Both the position numbers and the translations under genes were made by a program. The notes beneath the pieces are model-generated. The model worked only from the letters and a program-made list of their open reading frames with translations. It was not told where the DNA came from and ran no database searches. This document shows, piece by piece, positions 1 through 9,509 of a stretch of 64,000 bases of DNA; within the stretch, counting starts at the first letter, position 1; every line of letters begins with the position of its first letter. Source of the stretch: Spirosoma arboris (lineage in GTDB: Bacteria > Bacteroidota > Bacteroidia > Cytophagales > Spirosomataceae); NCBI RefSeq assembly GCF_009754945.1, contig NZ_WPIN01000015.1:153413-217412 (forward strand), read 5' to 3'.

Positions 1-33
1 GACCAGCAAGATGAGATCAACAAGGAATTTCAT
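1..33 (-). CDS. 5' end of an unidentified phage gene, cut by the window edge
   Basis: An ATG at 33 opens a minus-strand frame that reads MKFLVDLILLV before leaving the window. It starts five bases after the stop of the holin-like gene and is preceded by the CCGTAAC junction motif, so it is probably the next gene of the lysis or tail-end operon. Eleven residues are too few to identify it; the start is hydrophobic, like a signal peptide or membrane anchor. The start does not match the GH19 endolysin at the other end of the prophage. Confidence 0.5.
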   Translation of the reverse strand, partial: MKFLVDLILLV

Positions 34-38
34 AAAAG

Positions 39-404
39 TTACGGAGTTGGACTTGTTTTGGTAAGACGTTTTTTGATTTCATCAAAAATGAAAATGACGG
101 TTTCTTTCAGATCCATATCTCGGATCTGTTCGGCTTTCTTATGGAAAATTTCCACCACAACTGAGCAGGCCATTGGTGCGGCCAGAGCAATCCACCAGCC
201 TGACTTTAAATCCCATTCGGCCAGCCAAATAACGAAGCCGGTTAGACTTGCTCCAACAATCAATGAGTAATAGAACTCCCGACCGGCAGCCCATGCACTA
301 ATAGACTCGTTTCGCGCCAACCGGGCCATAGCACCTAAAAATAGGCACATGGCAATTAGTACGTCTGCCGGAACAGACTGGTATAAACGATAAGCTTCTT
401 TCAT
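39..404 (-). CDS. Holin-like small membrane protein (121 aa)
   Basis: This 121-residue protein has two or three predicted membrane segments (about residues 13-30, 44-62 and 68-88) followed by a charged, lysine-rich C-terminal tail ending in KTSPTP. That layout is typical of phage holins, which form the membrane lesion that lets the endolysin reach the peptidoglycan. I see no family-defining motif, so the role rests on size, topology and position at the end of the late operon. A diverged fragment of the same gene (its residues about 11-36) lies at 52213-52290 directly upstream of the endolysin, which supports a lysis role. The start codon follows the CCGTAAC motif by four bases. Confidence 0.6.
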   Translation of the reverse strand: MKEAYRLYQSVPADVLIAMCLFLGAMARLARNESISAWAAGREFYYSLIVGASLTGFVIWLAEWDLKSGWWIALAAPMACSVVVEIFHKKAEQIRDMDLKETVIFIFDEIKKRLTKTSPTP

Positions 405-715
405 TCTAGTTACGGTTGAGTGGTTTTAAAAGATACTTTGTCCCGGTTTACGACTGCTGGCGGGGATTTTTAGGGTACTTGTATCTCCGGTTAATAAATT
501 CATTTTGTTAGCTTCTTTGTCAGCTTATGTGTCATTTGGAGTCATTATCATCCAGGCTGATTACCTTTTCAAAGGCTTATTCTACTAGAAACCCACTTCA
601 GTTATGATTCTGAAGGCAACTTTGACCTCATCAATAGAAATTTGGCCTCTTTTGTCGATTTAGCTTTTTGTATTTTTAGAACTTATTTTAGAGGCTCTTT
701 TTTAATTCTAAAAAA
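405..715. other. Non-coding gap, promoter region of the acyltransferase gene
   Basis: I see no convincing gene here. It separates the divergent holin-like gene (minus) from the acyltransferase gene (plus) and must hold the promoter of the latter. The 3' half (about 640-710) is AT-rich. The CCGTAAC motif at 409-415 (minus) belongs to the holin leader. Confidence 0.5.
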
Positions 716-1843
716 ATGAAGGAACGCTTTACGTATATCGACTCCCTACGAGGTTTTGCAATTGCGGGTGTTATCATTACACACGCAGCTAGTATTGTAG
801 GAATTTCAGGGCTTTTACGAAGAGTTACAGATGTCTTTGGTCTGGGGGTACAATTATTCTTCGTTATTAGCGCCTTTACTATTTTTTACACCTTATCCCG
901 AAGTGAAGGGCGTGAAAATCAAATACGTGACTTTTTCATTCGTCGTTTCTTTCGCATCATACCTGTTTATTGGTTTGGAATTATCATCTATACATTGGTT
1001 TATGGAATGGGGTCCAGGGGGTGGCGTGAAGGACCAGAACTGTGGCACTATCCGTTTCATATCTTTCTAGTTAATGTTCTTCATCCCTTAACTTCTAGTT
1101 CAGTTGTGCCGGGAGGATGGTCAATTAGTTGTGAAATTCTATTTTACCTCTGTGTCCCTTTATTGTACTACTACATCAACACCAATATCCGACTTGCCAT
1201 ATTTGTAGTCATCACTGTCTTTCTGCTTCCTGTTGCGAACAGTGTGCTAAGTCATATTTTAAATCCTGTTCTGTTTGCCAATGTTGACCCAAAAACACAA
1301 CAGCAATTTTGGTATCGTTGGTTACCCAACCAGTTAGGTGCCTTCTCATTTGGCATGCTCCTGTTCCGAATCATCAAGACTCATTCGCTATCCTTTCTTT
1401 CAAACAGAGTTACTAACGTTGCCGGGATAGCCATTACGCTTATAGCGATGGGGGGCTTGGTTGTTATCAAACCGATTGTGATTCAAAAGCATCTTGCTTA
1501 TAGCTTTTTGTTTATGGTGTTAGCCCTGCTACTCTCAGCTATCCCTTGGAAAATCTTTGTGAACCGGGCAACTGTTTTTCTAGGTCAGATCAGCTATTCA
1601 AGTTATCTGATTCACTTCCTGGTTATTAACCAGTGCTTTATTTTCATATCAGCTCATTTCCCGAGCCTTGCGGCCAATCACCTTAAGTTATTCATTGTAC
1701 TTACCTTGTTAGGTTTTGCCTTTACTATTCCCCTGGCCTATCTGAGCTATAAATTAATTGAACAAAACGCCATCAAATGGGGTCGCAAATACATTACCTA
1801 CCTAAATGAACGCACCTTAAAACTGGAAAAAGTAAGCTCTTAA
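716..1843 (+). CDS. Acyltransferase 3 family membrane protein (OafA/YrhL-like), probable lysogenic-conversion gene
   Basis: The protein (375 aa) begins with the hallmark of the acyltransferase 3 family: a first helix starting IDSLRGFAIAGVIITHA, in which R12 and H23 form the R-X10-H motif, followed by about ten hydrophobic segments. Family members transfer acetyl or other acyl groups from the cytoplasm to extracellular sugars such as O-antigen or exopolysaccharide. It is transcribed opposite to the surrounding phage late genes and has its own palindromic terminator, which is typical of a moron gene carried by a prophage. Surface acylation often blocks adsorption of related phages; that role here is inference. 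Start ATG at 716 is directly preceded by an A-rich stretch. Confidence 0.9.
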   Translation: MKERFTYIDSLRGFAIAGVIITHAASIVGISGLLRRVTDVFGLGVQLFFVISAFTIFYTLSRSEGRENQIRDFFIRRFFRIIPVYWFGIIIYTLVYGMGSRGWREGPELWHYPFHIFLVNVLHPLTSSSVVPGGWSISCEILFYLCVPLLYYYINTNIRLAIFVVITVFLLPVANSVLSHILNPVLFANVDPKTQQQFWYRWLPNQLGAFSFGMLLFRIIKTHSLSFLSNRVTNVAGIAITLIAMGGLVVIKPIVIQKHLAYSFLFMVLALLLSAIPWKIFVNRATVFLGQISYSSYLIHFLVINQCFIFISAHFPSLAANHLKLFIVLTLLGFAFTIPLAYLSYKLIEQNAIKWGRKYITYLNERTLKLEKVSS

Positions 1844-1890
1844 CACGAAGGACTCTACCAGATTCGGTTTTATAGTTTTTTGACAAGTCT

Positions 1891-1926
1891 AAAAATCCCC
1901 AGCCGTGGCCACGGCTGGGGATTTTT
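1891..1926. terminator. Bidirectional terminator, perfect 36-bp palindrome
   Basis: The two 18-base halves are perfect inverted copies without a spacer; each half begins with five A and is followed by a GC-rich stem, so both strands end in a T run. It lies between the convergent acyltransferase gene (plus) and the small membrane protein gene (minus) and can stop transcription from both sides. Confidence 0.9.
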
Positions 1927-1959
1927 AGCGTTCCAACCAGCCTTGTAGATAGCCTGCTG

Positions 1960-2211
1960 TTACTCAGGTATCCAACCAAACAGACCACCAAAGGCAATCA
2001 TGGGTTTGGCAGGTAGTTCCAGCCCCAGTAAACTCACGCCCCATTCCAGTAGATACAGCAGGCACATGACCACAAAGAAGGGAGCAAAGGCCGATAGAAG
2101 TCCCTGAATGGCTGGTACTCGTTCGCCTTTGCCAGCCCGGATAACAGAGCCAACAAAAACGACAAATACCAGGAGCGCATCGCGTCCGAATAAGTCAAGT
2201 AAGTAATCCAT
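1960..2211 (-). CDS. Small membrane protein, holin-like (83 aa)
   Basis: Starting at the ATG at 2211 (MDYLLDLFGRDALLVFV) the protein has one N-terminal membrane helix (about residues 8-20), a short basic loop (RAGKGERV), and a second long hydrophobic segment of about 25 residues. This two-helix hairpin with a basic turn fits a class II holin, though no diagnostic motif is visible. An in-frame start further upstream (2313) would run through the 16-bp inverted repeat at 2256-2300, so the downstream ATG is preferred. It follows the tail fibre gene in the same orientation. Together with the gene at 39-404 the phage would have two holin or holin-like proteins. Confidence 0.6.
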   Translation of the reverse strand: MDYLLDLFGRDALLVFVVFVGSVIRAGKGERVPAIQGLLSAFAPFFVVMCLLYLLEWGVSLLGLELPAKPMIAFGGLFGWIPE

Positions 2212-2255
2212 TGATACGCTCTTAGATGTTGAGTTACGGTTAGTATATGTCCTGT

Positions 2256-2300
2256 ATAGCCATACTTTGACTGCTATTGGATTAGTCAAAGTATGGCTAT
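2256..2300. terminator. 16-bp perfect inverted repeat between tail fibre and small membrane protein genes
   Basis: ATAGCCATACTTTGAC at 2256-2271 and its exact inverse at 2285-2300 are separated by 13 bases. It lies just downstream of the tail fibre stop codon on the minus strand and upstream of the next start. There is no T tract after it on the minus strand, so it may be a Rho-independent-like hairpin, an mRNA-end stabiliser, or an operator. Confidence 0.6.
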
Positions 2301-2345
2301 CATACCCAGGCAATCAGGACTCGTTTCGTGTGACATTTGCAAGGG

Positions 2346-4394
2346 TTACAGCGTATTTTTACTGACGAGAATCAACTTCCCGCCCGAATACCTAAAAGTA
2401 CCCGATGTACCCGCCGAGAGAGTGGTGAGTACGACGCTATCGGACGCATTGGCAATCGAAGCACTCCCCGTTGATCCCGTTGGGCGTAGTATGGTAATCT
2501 CGTCCTGAAGGTTAGCCCGTGCATCATTCAGGGTATAGGTCAGCGTCGCACTACCTGCATGAACGCCCGCCAGGATTAGTGTTCTGCCTGTTGTGCCTAA
2601 TTCAAAGCTGGTTGCTGTAGCGCCTGAATAGGTCGTAACGCTAAACTTAGGGTCAATCACATTCTGTTCACGCCAGGTGCCCGCTGTCGTACCTGCTATG
2701 ACCCGGTCTCTGAAATCCCCCAAAGGGTTAGCCGTGGCATCTCCGCCCGTGACGGGATTTTGCACGACTACTCCACTTCCACGCCAGATAATTAGAATCC
2801 TGTCAGTCGTACTATTATACGTATTGACGTATACTTCAAGCTGTTTGGTGCCGGTTGCCGAGTTGTCCTTGACCAACATAACCTTGCTTATCTGCAAGCC
2901 AGAGAAGGAGCCTCCTCCGGTCGTCAAGTTTTGAATGACAGGTCGATCATTGTATTGAGAGTTGACAAAAAATTCAGATCGTAAGACCCGGCCTAAATTG
3001 TCCGTGGCTACAATGGTCAGGTTGCCAATTAGCGTAGATGTACTGGTACTGGGTTGGTAGCTACTTGATGCCTGTACAACTGTATAATAGCCTGTACCAG
3101 TGGGCATAAAATATTTATACTGAGGGGGTGACAAAAAGTTGGTTTCCCCATTGAGTGTGGCCGTTTGGCGAAAGCTTGCGGCATTTCCCAGAGCACGTAG
3201 TGTTGTCGCCCTGGTCTCGCCTAACTGAATCACATGCCATGCGCAACCGCTGGCAGTAAGCTGCCAGGTGCCATGTGTACAGCTATTCATCACATCTCGT
3301 ACCCGAATATCACCGGTAAAGTCCAGGATTCGTCCATCCGGCATGAAGACTGATATTATATCGTCAGCTCCATCGACAGACACTCCCTTTTTGTACTCCA
3401 GACTGATCGGAATACGCTCGTTGGTTGCGAAACTCCGCAGGAACTTCTGCGTTGTCGACTGGCCTGAGCGCTCAGTAACACTACCTGAATAGGCTGTCAA
3501 GTCCGTTCCCGCAACGCCGTTGTTAGTCACCTTGAGCGTGATGGAGCCATTGTTCACTTCACAGTGAACAAGTTTTAATAACGAGGTATTATTTGGCCCA
3601 CCATTGAACATAATTACAGGTCTGGGATTACTCCCAGTGTTGGTTCCATCGAATGAGCATACCCCGGCTACGCGCAAAATCGGAGCGGTCGCTTCCGTCC
3701 ACGACATACCTACGTATACGTTGCTGGACGTAACCATTTTGCCCCCTGTGACGATTGCCCCACCAAGCGGAGCCGAGATGGTATGCCCTGAAATGCTAAC
3801 GAGATTGTTTACTGCTGTCCCGTCCGCCCGGTCGAAATCCTCGATCGGTGGATTGTTCGCATTTCGACCAACTGCCAGATTTCGCTTAGTGTCTAATGCG
3901 CCAGACGGAAGGGGCAACCACGCTCCTGTGCCATCAGGATACTTGCCGGCTAACGGTGTACCTGTGGCCAGTTGCGCAGGGGTAGCAGTGCCAGAAATGG
4001 TGTTGAATGGTTGTGTGCCAAGATGGTTATTTCTGTTTAGCAACGTCGCATCAGGACTGTTAGCGGTCGCGCCATCGGCAATTCCGGCCAGTTTTGTTGT
4101 GTTAGCTGAAATACTCGTGGCGTGCGTGTTCAGTATTGCTCCAACACCAGCCGCATACGTAATCTGATCCTGAGTATTGAATTTAGTCGTATAGAGCGTA
4201 TTGAGCTGACTTTGTAAGTTGGTCGTCGTGGAATTCACGGAGGCTACTTTCAGTGAATCAGCGCGTGGGTAAAGACTATACTGGCTGTTGAGGTACTTTA
4301 ATTTGTAATTGATTTGCGCAGCTGGATCGTTTATCGTTTGCGCGAAGCTGGAAAGCGTTACCAGACTTAAAAAAAGAGAGAGTAGCTTTTTCAT
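2346..4394 (-). CDS. Tail fibre-like protein with N-terminal Sec signal peptide (682 aa)
   Basis: Residues 1-19 (MKKLLSLFLSLVTLSSFAQ) are a typical Bacteroidetes Sec signal peptide. A segment from about residue 30 to 160 is low-complexity and fibre-like, with T/N/A-rich heptads and the phrase LAGIADGATANSPDATLLNR, a style frequent in phage tail fibres. The rest is rich in Ser, Thr and Gly and looks like beta-structured receptor-binding domains. The position at the far end of the tail module fits a receptor-binding role. An exported tail fibre is unusual, because virions assemble in the cytoplasm; two neighbouring genes show the same feature. Function is inferred from composition and context, not from a catalytic motif. 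Confidence 0.7.
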   Translation of the reverse strand: MKKLLSLFLSLVTLSSFAQTINDPAAQINYKLKYLNSQYSLYPRADSLKVASVNSTTTNLQSQLNTLYTTKFNTQDQITYAAGVGAILNTHATSISANTTKLAGIADGATANSPDATLLNRNNHLGTQPFNTISGTATPAQLATGTPLAGKYPDGTGAWLPLPSGALDTKRNLAVGRNANNPPIEDFDRADGTAVNNLVSISGHTISAPLGGAIVTGGKMVTSSNVYVGMSWTEATAPILRVAGVCSFDGTNTGSNPRPVIMFNGGPNNTSLLKLVHCEVNNGSITLKVTNNGVAGTDLTAYSGSVTERSGQSTTQKFLRSFATNERIPISLEYKKGVSVDGADDIISVFMPDGRILDFTGDIRVRDVMNSCTHGTWQLTASGCAWHVIQLGETRATTLRALGNAASFRQTATLNGETNFLSPPQYKYFMPTGTGYYTVVQASSSYQPSTSTSTLIGNLTIVATDNLGRVLRSEFFVNSQYNDRPVIQNLTTGGGSFSGLQISKVMLVKDNSATGTKQLEVYVNTYNSTTDRILIIWRGSGVVVQNPVTGGDATANPLGDFRDRVIAGTTAGTWREQNVIDPKFSVTTYSGATATSFELGTTGRTLILAGVHAGSATLTYTLNDARANLQDEITILRPTGSTGSASIANASDSVVLTTLSAGTSGTFRYSGGKLILVSKNTL

Positions 4395-4403
4395 TGCGAT
4401 GGA

Positions 4404-4856
4404 TTAATTAAAAAGTAAAGTCATTAAGTCTTGCCAAACACTCAGTATGGTAATGGGTGGATAGCTATAGGGAGCCGTAGAAACTACCGTTAAAGCCGTT
4501 GGGGAGGTGGTGAAAGTGGCCCGTTTTACGGTATACAAATTCGCACTATAGCCCGTTATGCCATCCCGATTTATCTCCACATAAGCCGTTTCTGGCAAAT
4601 CAGACGTTTTGTTCCATTTTACCTGTACTGATCCCAGGCCTCGAATTATCTGCGGTTGGAGCGAATCGGCCAGGGGCTTACTCCGAGTATCCTTATAAGC
4701 TACAGCCGTATAGGTGGCTGTGTCCAATGGTGAAATGACGAGTTTGGGAGACACGTACGGATTGCCCTTGTAGATTTGCCAGTCGGGTAGGCCCGAAACG
4801 CCTTGAGCCAGACTAAGGGCGGGCAGAATTAACAGAAATAAGAGCAGCTTTCTCAT
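4404..4856 (-). CDS. Small exported protein in the tail module (150 aa)
   Basis: It starts MRKLLLFLLILPALSLAQ, a clear signal peptide with cleavage expected after residue 17 or 18. The mature part of about 130 residues is beta-rich, with no motif I recognise. It lies nine bases upstream of the tail fibre gene and after the CBM-like gene, so it probably belongs to the same host-recognition cluster. The CCGTAAC junction motif (4868-4874) precedes the start. No function can be assigned. Confidence 0.65.
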   Translation of the reverse strand: MRKLLLFLLILPALSLAQGVSGLPDWQIYKGNPYVSPKLVISPLDTATYTAVAYKDTRSKPLADSLQPQIIRGLGSVQVKWNKTSDLPETAYVEINRDGITGYSANLYTVKRATFTTSPTALTVVSTAPYSYPPITILSVWQDLMTLLFN

Positions 4857-4906
4857 GATATTATTTTGTTACGGTAGGAGGGTATTACTAGAAGTCTTGA
4901 AGGTCA

Positions 4907-5545
4907 TCAGGAAGTGGCATCCCGTACCACTTCGATCCAGTCCTGAAACCAGACCGTTCCACTAACCCATTTAAAATCAATCGTATTATTGCCCGAAATC
5001 AATGCGATGTTGGTGGCCAGTATCTGAGTCTTTTGGGTACCCGTGTTACCTGTCATATTAAAATTGACCCAATCTCCTCCATTTATCCGGTAGGCACCTA
5101 CGCCAGTTACTTCCAAATTGGTCTGATAGCGGTGGGTTAGCTTGAAGCCCGACAGATTAGCACCCAGCGTATTATTCACGGTGTAGGTGAGATTGCCCGA
5201 CGTATCCGAAATGGCTCCACGCGTAACGCCATCACCCGGTGAACCCGACCAGGTACCCGCGCCCGTGGCCCCCTCTGCCTGAAGGTGGACGGAGAAGGCT
5301 GGATAAGTAGTCGCTGGTGCATCGGGTTTTACCAACGGGGGTACAGTATTGGTATCAATTATAGCCCCATTGTCCACTGTTAGTTGATGTGGGTAGGTGC
5401 CGTTTTTTATGGCATTGGCTAGGGCCGTTCGCCCCTCAAGGGTTCGGGGGTATTCGTCAATATCCCGACTGGTTTTACAGAGATAAAGCAGATTACCCGT
5501 AATATGGCTCTTGATGCGAACGGTTTGCGGTGCGATGTTTGACAT
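4907..5545 (-). CDS. Tail-associated protein with a carbohydrate-binding-like C-terminal domain (212 aa)
   Basis: The N-terminal part (residues 1-60) reads like a short phage-specific adaptor (VRIKSHITGNLLYL, then EGRTALANAIKNGTYP). The C-terminal part (about residues 85-210) resembles a CBM6-type jelly roll: a ligand-facing strand pattern with YRINGGDWVNF and, near the end, NNTIDFKWVSG with aromatic residues. The likely job is binding cell-surface glycans, next to the large glycanase-like tail protein. It has no signal peptide, unlike both neighbours. The CBM assignment is from pattern only. Confidence 0.6.
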   Translation of the reverse strand: MSNIAPQTVRIKSHITGNLLYLCKTSRDIDEYPRTLEGRTALANAIKNGTYPHQLTVDNGAIIDTNTVPPLVKPDAPATTYPAFSVHLQAEGATGAGTWSGSPGDGVTRGAISDTSGNLTYTVNNTLGANLSGFKLTHRYQTNLEVTGVGAYRINGGDWVNFNMTGNTGTQKTQILATNIALISGNNTIDFKWVSGTVWFQDWIEVVRDATS

Positions 5546-5553
5546 AATGCTAT

Positions 5554-8500
5554 TTAGTTTTGAACTGGTCCCGACGAACTACCCGAAATCCACTCGATTT
5601 GAATCCGCTCCCCAATGGCCCCTGTGCCATCCGTAATAAACTGGAGCTCGTTAATAATGCCTTTCCACTCGGCTTTGCTGGTCAAATCCCATTCGGCAGT
5701 GTGCCAATCCCCATCGGCTTGCAGCGCAATCGTATAATAATAATCGTAGGATACGTTGTGGCCATCTGGATAAATCCAGGAATAGATCGTACTGGGTGGG
5801 TCCTGTGAAAAATCCGCTTGTCGGGCCCGACGCCATTTTAACGTCATGCCCGGATTGCTACGGGAATAGGTCACGTACCGGTAACGCATGTAGACTTTTT
5901 TATGACTAACCGCATCCCATGCCCCCGCTGGCGAATAGAGTTGGCCTCCATTTTGCCAGGTAATATCCCAGTTACTACGCGCTGATTGATAGCCGCCATC
6001 AGTTGCGTTTTTTAAGCTCCAGAGCTGCCTACCTGCTTGGTTGAATCGATATTCAGGCGTTAAGGATCGACGGCTTTTCGTTAAGTCATAGGCCGCTTTT
6101 CGGATTTCAGCGAGGGTGCCCGTCACATAGACTAGGGAAAATTTCAGGTCAATGTTTTTGTCAATGATCAATTGCGGCTGCCATGACAGGTACGAGCGGC
6201 CAAATCCCTCGCCATTGGGCAGGTTGTAGAGGCCATCATACTGGCCAATTTTTATACTGGGTGTTGGCATGATAATTCCGATGCCACGCCCATCCGAGCC
6301 AATGCAGGCAACCCAGTTTTCAGTGATGTAGTGCGATCCCTGCGTTTGGCCCGAATTTTCCGGTAAGACAACCGATCGCGATGCAGCTCCTGTGTACGGA
6401 AAGTCCCCATCGTACCAATGCCAGGTGCCTAAACTGCCATTGGCATGACCAGCGGGGAATTCATGATACCTAGGGTATTGTTGAAAGTTATCGCCGCCAT
6501 TCGAGGAATTCCGATCCAATTTTATGCGGTACCAAGCCCTGGTCCAGTTGCCGGTTTGATTCACCCACTTTTCTAATATATCGCCAAGTTTGAGGCTTTG
6601 TCCATCGGTTTCGTGGGTGTTGGGACCATTCCACTGAGCCATATCGACTTTGGTATAGTCGATGGTTTTGCCATTCACAGTACCCCGGCCGTAGGTTAAT
6701 AGGTTCGATGATTGGGCGTTGATATCGCCAATTTCTAAGGGCTGATCACCAATGGTCATTTCAAACCCATTGTATACCCACGGTGCTGGATTTCGGTAGG
6801 GTGCGATTTGAAATCCTGACCCCAAATCTAAGGTTCCCTCTTCTCTACCCTCATCCGATTTGCGCCCATCAGCATAGCGCGGATTGGCAATCTGATTGCG
6901 ATTAATCGTTTTATCCCAAATACCCTGAATCCCACCTGCGAGGCCGTTGTTGCCGTAACTACCGACTTTTAGATTCAGAATCAACTTAACCGTGTCCGAC
7001 TCCTGAGCCACGGTATAGCTCCCCGGAATGGTACTGGCCGCAATGGGTTCATAGGAAAAATCACCTGCCAGGTTTTCCGCAATGGAGTTGCCAATAATGG
7101 CCGTTGTGCTCCCTGTACAACCGGAAACAGTTATAGTTGCAATGGCTGTTTTGGGGGAACAGCCCGTTTTGGTAGCGGTGACCGTGTACGCGTAGGGTCC
7201 GTTGGTAGTTGGTGCCACAGTGGCTACAGTCTGCCCCAGGGCGGAAAAGCCTGACCGTGCCCAACTAAAGCCAAGGCCCGTGGCGGCTGTGCCGGACACA
7301 GTGGAGGCTAGGGTAAACGAACTACCACAGGTAACGCTTAGACTCGTTGCGGCCAGGGTATAATTACAGGAGATGGTCGACGTACTGGCCACCATCGACA
7401 GTTCGGATTTGACGACTGTGGGTGGTGTTGGTGGCGACGTAATTTTGGCCTCCCGGTAATCGCCCCGCCAGGTGATGGTTTCCGCCAGTAACGACTTGAA
7501 TTGAAAATAAAGATCATTGGGCGCAAGACCCGCAGCGGCATCCGTAAGCCGAAACCACTCCAGTCCCGCTTTTCGGCCTTTGATTCTAAATTCATAACCG
7601 GGTGTAACTGGCCCTGCCCCTTTATTGACCCAAAACGTCACATCGGTATACCGATCCACATCCTGACAGGGCCACCACCAATACAGCCATAGTGCAGGAT
7701 GCCCGTCCTTAGTCGCAATTCCTCCAACAATAATGGGTTTTCGATAAAACTGCTCATCGGGGTTTGTAGCCGAAACGATGCCCTGTTGTTTGATCCAGAG
7801 TTTGGGTTGTACCAGCGTCCAGGGCGTGTCAAAAATCCAGTTCAAAAGACTAGCCCGGTGGAAACCCTTCGTGTACATCTCCACGCTGGCCAGCGATTTG
7901 CCCCCGTTGTTAGCGCCGAGTGCTGCCTTTGGCCGCGTTTCACTCCAGCCCCGCAAATAATCGTTAAACAAATACATCCCAATCGCATCCGCTTCAGTCC
8001 AGTCGGGATTCAATGGACGGGAATTGAGCGTAGAAAACTGAGCTTCTGTGGTGCCTGTTCCAGCGGGGGTTAGACCTGATTCGGTTTCGGTATCGAGTCG
8101 GAATTGACGCAGGAACCTGACGGCGCCAAACCCTGCCTGACGTACATCGGAGCGGGGCAAATGTACCCCACCTGCCCGGAAGTATTGATTGGTACAGTAG
8201 CGGGCGAAGATTCCATAGAACTTTAACTGCGATTTATACGCATCCTCATTGTAGAGGACGGTGGATTGGCCTGTGATGGTAGTGGTTCGAACATCGGTTC
8301 GCCAGATCAGGCCGCCCGAACCATTCTTTTTATAGGTACCGTTTGAATTCTTCTCAAATAAACTCTCCTCATCCCAGGTATGCTGCACATAGGAGCCGAC
8401 GCCAACAAACGCTTTGCCGTCTTTAACAAGCTGTCCCAAGTCCGAAGGTGCACCCATGGGGGTACTTTGGGAACTACCCCGGTACGGCTCATGGATAGTC

Positions 8501-9504
8501 CAATAGGACATGTATTTTGGGTAGCCCGTCGTATCCAAATCATCGAAGAAATACGGCGCCAAATGGGTTAAATTCCCAAAGTCGGACATACCCGACTTCA
8601 TGTTAGGGTCAAGTCGAATCAGCTCCTTGGTTATCCACCCAACCTGATTATACCATTGCTGGTAATAGGAAATCCCGTTATTTCGGGGGGTATAAACTTC
8701 ATGATTGACACTGAAATAATCCACCCCTCCGCCCTTCCAATCGGGCTGCTGAAACGTGGCATACCAGAACTGGGCGTAGAGTTTACAGGTTTCTTCATCA
8801 TCAATAAAGAGGTGTTGCCCTTCAAACCCACTGCCCGGATTGCCTGCCCAATCCAGGAGTTTTTGCTTACGGGGGTCCGAATTGGGCAAACTCTGCGCAG
8901 CATTGTAAGCTGCCTGATAGTTTGCCATTTCCAGCGCCCGTTTGAACTGTGTCGGATAGGTATCGCCATCATTCCAGTGGGCTGATTCTGATGTTCGCGT
9001 CCATCCCCTGCTGAGCAGGCCATTATCATTCATGTCCGAAAACAGCGTTCCCGGATAGATAATAATCTTGGAAGTATGGGGAGCAATCGGCGGGAATCGC
9101 TTGTACAGCGCCGTGCCTAATGCCGTTTGCGGGGCCAGGGCGTAATAGTTGCCGAGCAAACGAGGGACATTTCGAACGCTGTCCGTGAGGACCGGCGCAG
9201 GCGCGGAGATGACCGGATGGTTTTGAAAGTCGGTTCGGCTATCGGAAAAACTGTAGGTGTATTTTCCGACAATCGCCCCCAAACTTGGGTAGGGAGTTAT
9301 GGGCAAGGTGCCCGTATTAACCGCCGTCAAAAAGGCTATGTCCCCGGTTTGATTCAGGGGGTAAATTCGTTTATCCCGAAGAACCGTTTTTTTGATAATG
9401 GCCCCGTTAACTGTCGTGTTGACGGGTTGATAGACTAAATTTTGCGCAGGAAGTAGATTGGTTGCGCTAATTAAAGTAAGCCAAAGAAGAAGTAGCTTTT
9501 TCAT
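5554..9504 (-). CDS. Large exported tail-associated protein, glycanase-like with an Ig/PKD-like domain (1316 aa)
   Basis: Residues 1-20 form a signal peptide (MKKLLLLWLTLISATNLLPA). The N-terminal 680 residues read like a TIM-barrel glycoside hydrolase: acidic-aromatic stretches such as FSVNHEVYTPRNNG, SGMSDFGNLTHL and MSYWTIHEPY are spaced as in retaining hydrolases. About residues 705-800 are a Ser/Thr-rich Ig or PKD-like linker. The C-terminal 500 residues are a second beta-rich region rich in Trp, Asp and Gly (TWHWYDGDFPYTG), like polysaccharide-degrading or binding domains. In a phage such a protein would depolymerise capsule or exopolysaccharide. Catalytic residues cannot be fixed by eye. 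Confidence 0.6.
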   Translation of the reverse strand: MKKLLLLWLTLISATNLLPAQNLVYQPVNTTVNGAIIKKTVLRDKRIYPLNQTGDIAFLTAVNTGTLPITPYPSLGAIVGKYTYSFSDSRTDFQNHPVISAPAPVLTDSVRNVPRLLGNYYALAPQTALGTALYKRFPPIAPHTSKIIIYPGTLFSDMNDNGLLSRGWTRTSESAHWNDGDTYPTQFKRALEMANYQAAYNAAQSLPNSDPRKQKLLDWAGNPGSGFEGQHLFIDDEETCKLYAQFWYATFQQPDWKGGGVDYFSVNHEVYTPRNNGISYYQQWYNQVGWITKELIRLDPNMKSGMSDFGNLTHLAPYFFDDLDTTGYPKYMSYWTIHEPYRGSSQSTPMGAPSDLGQLVKDGKAFVGVGSYVQHTWDEESLFEKNSNGTYKKNGSGGLIWRTDVRTTTITGQSTVLYNEDAYKSQLKFYGIFARYCTNQYFRAGGVHLPRSDVRQAGFGAVRFLRQFRLDTETESGLTPAGTGTTEAQFSTLNSRPLNPDWTEADAIGMYLFNDYLRGWSETRPKAALGANNGGKSLASVEMYTKGFHRASLLNWIFDTPWTLVQPKLWIKQQGIVSATNPDEQFYRKPIIVGGIATKDGHPALWLYWWWPCQDVDRYTDVTFWVNKGAGPVTPGYEFRIKGRKAGLEWFRLTDAAAGLAPNDLYFQFKSLLAETITWRGDYREAKITSPPTPPTVVKSELSMVASTSTISCNYTLAATSLSVTCGSSFTLASTVSGTAATGLGFSWARSGFSALGQTVATVAPTTNGPYAYTVTATKTGCSPKTAIATITVSGCTGSTTAIIGNSIAENLAGDFSYEPIAASTIPGSYTVAQESDTVKLILNLKVGSYGNNGLAGGIQGIWDKTINRNQIANPRYADGRKSDEGREEGTLDLGSGFQIAPYRNPAPWVYNGFEMTIGDQPLEIGDINAQSSNLLTYGRGTVNGKTIDYTKVDMAQWNGPNTHETDGQSLKLGDILEKWVNQTGNWTRAWYRIKLDRNSSNGGDNFQQYPRYHEFPAGHANGSLGTWHWYDGDFPYTGAASRSVVLPENSGQTQGSHYITENWVACIGSDGRGIGIIMPTPSIKIGQYDGLYNLPNGEGFGRSYLSWQPQLIIDKNIDLKFSLVYVTGTLAEIRKAAYDLTKSRRSLTPEYRFNQAGRQLWSLKNATDGGYQSARSNWDITWQNGGQLYSPAGAWDAVSHKKVYMRYRYVTYSRSNPGMTLKWRRARQADFSQDPPSTIYSWIYPDGHNVSYDYYYTIALQADGDWHTAEWDLTSKAEWKGIINELQFITDGTGAIGERIQIEWISGSSSGPVQN

Positions 9505-9509
9505 GGTTG

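Noticed and set aside
3604..4167. 187-codon plus-strand frame opposite the tail fibre gene
   Set aside because: It is antisense to a gene with signal peptide and clear fibre composition; its own product has no recognisable features.
5554..9504. Calling the 1316-aa protein a specific depolymerase family
   Set aside because: The barrel-like pattern is visible but catalytic residues cannot be placed with confidence.
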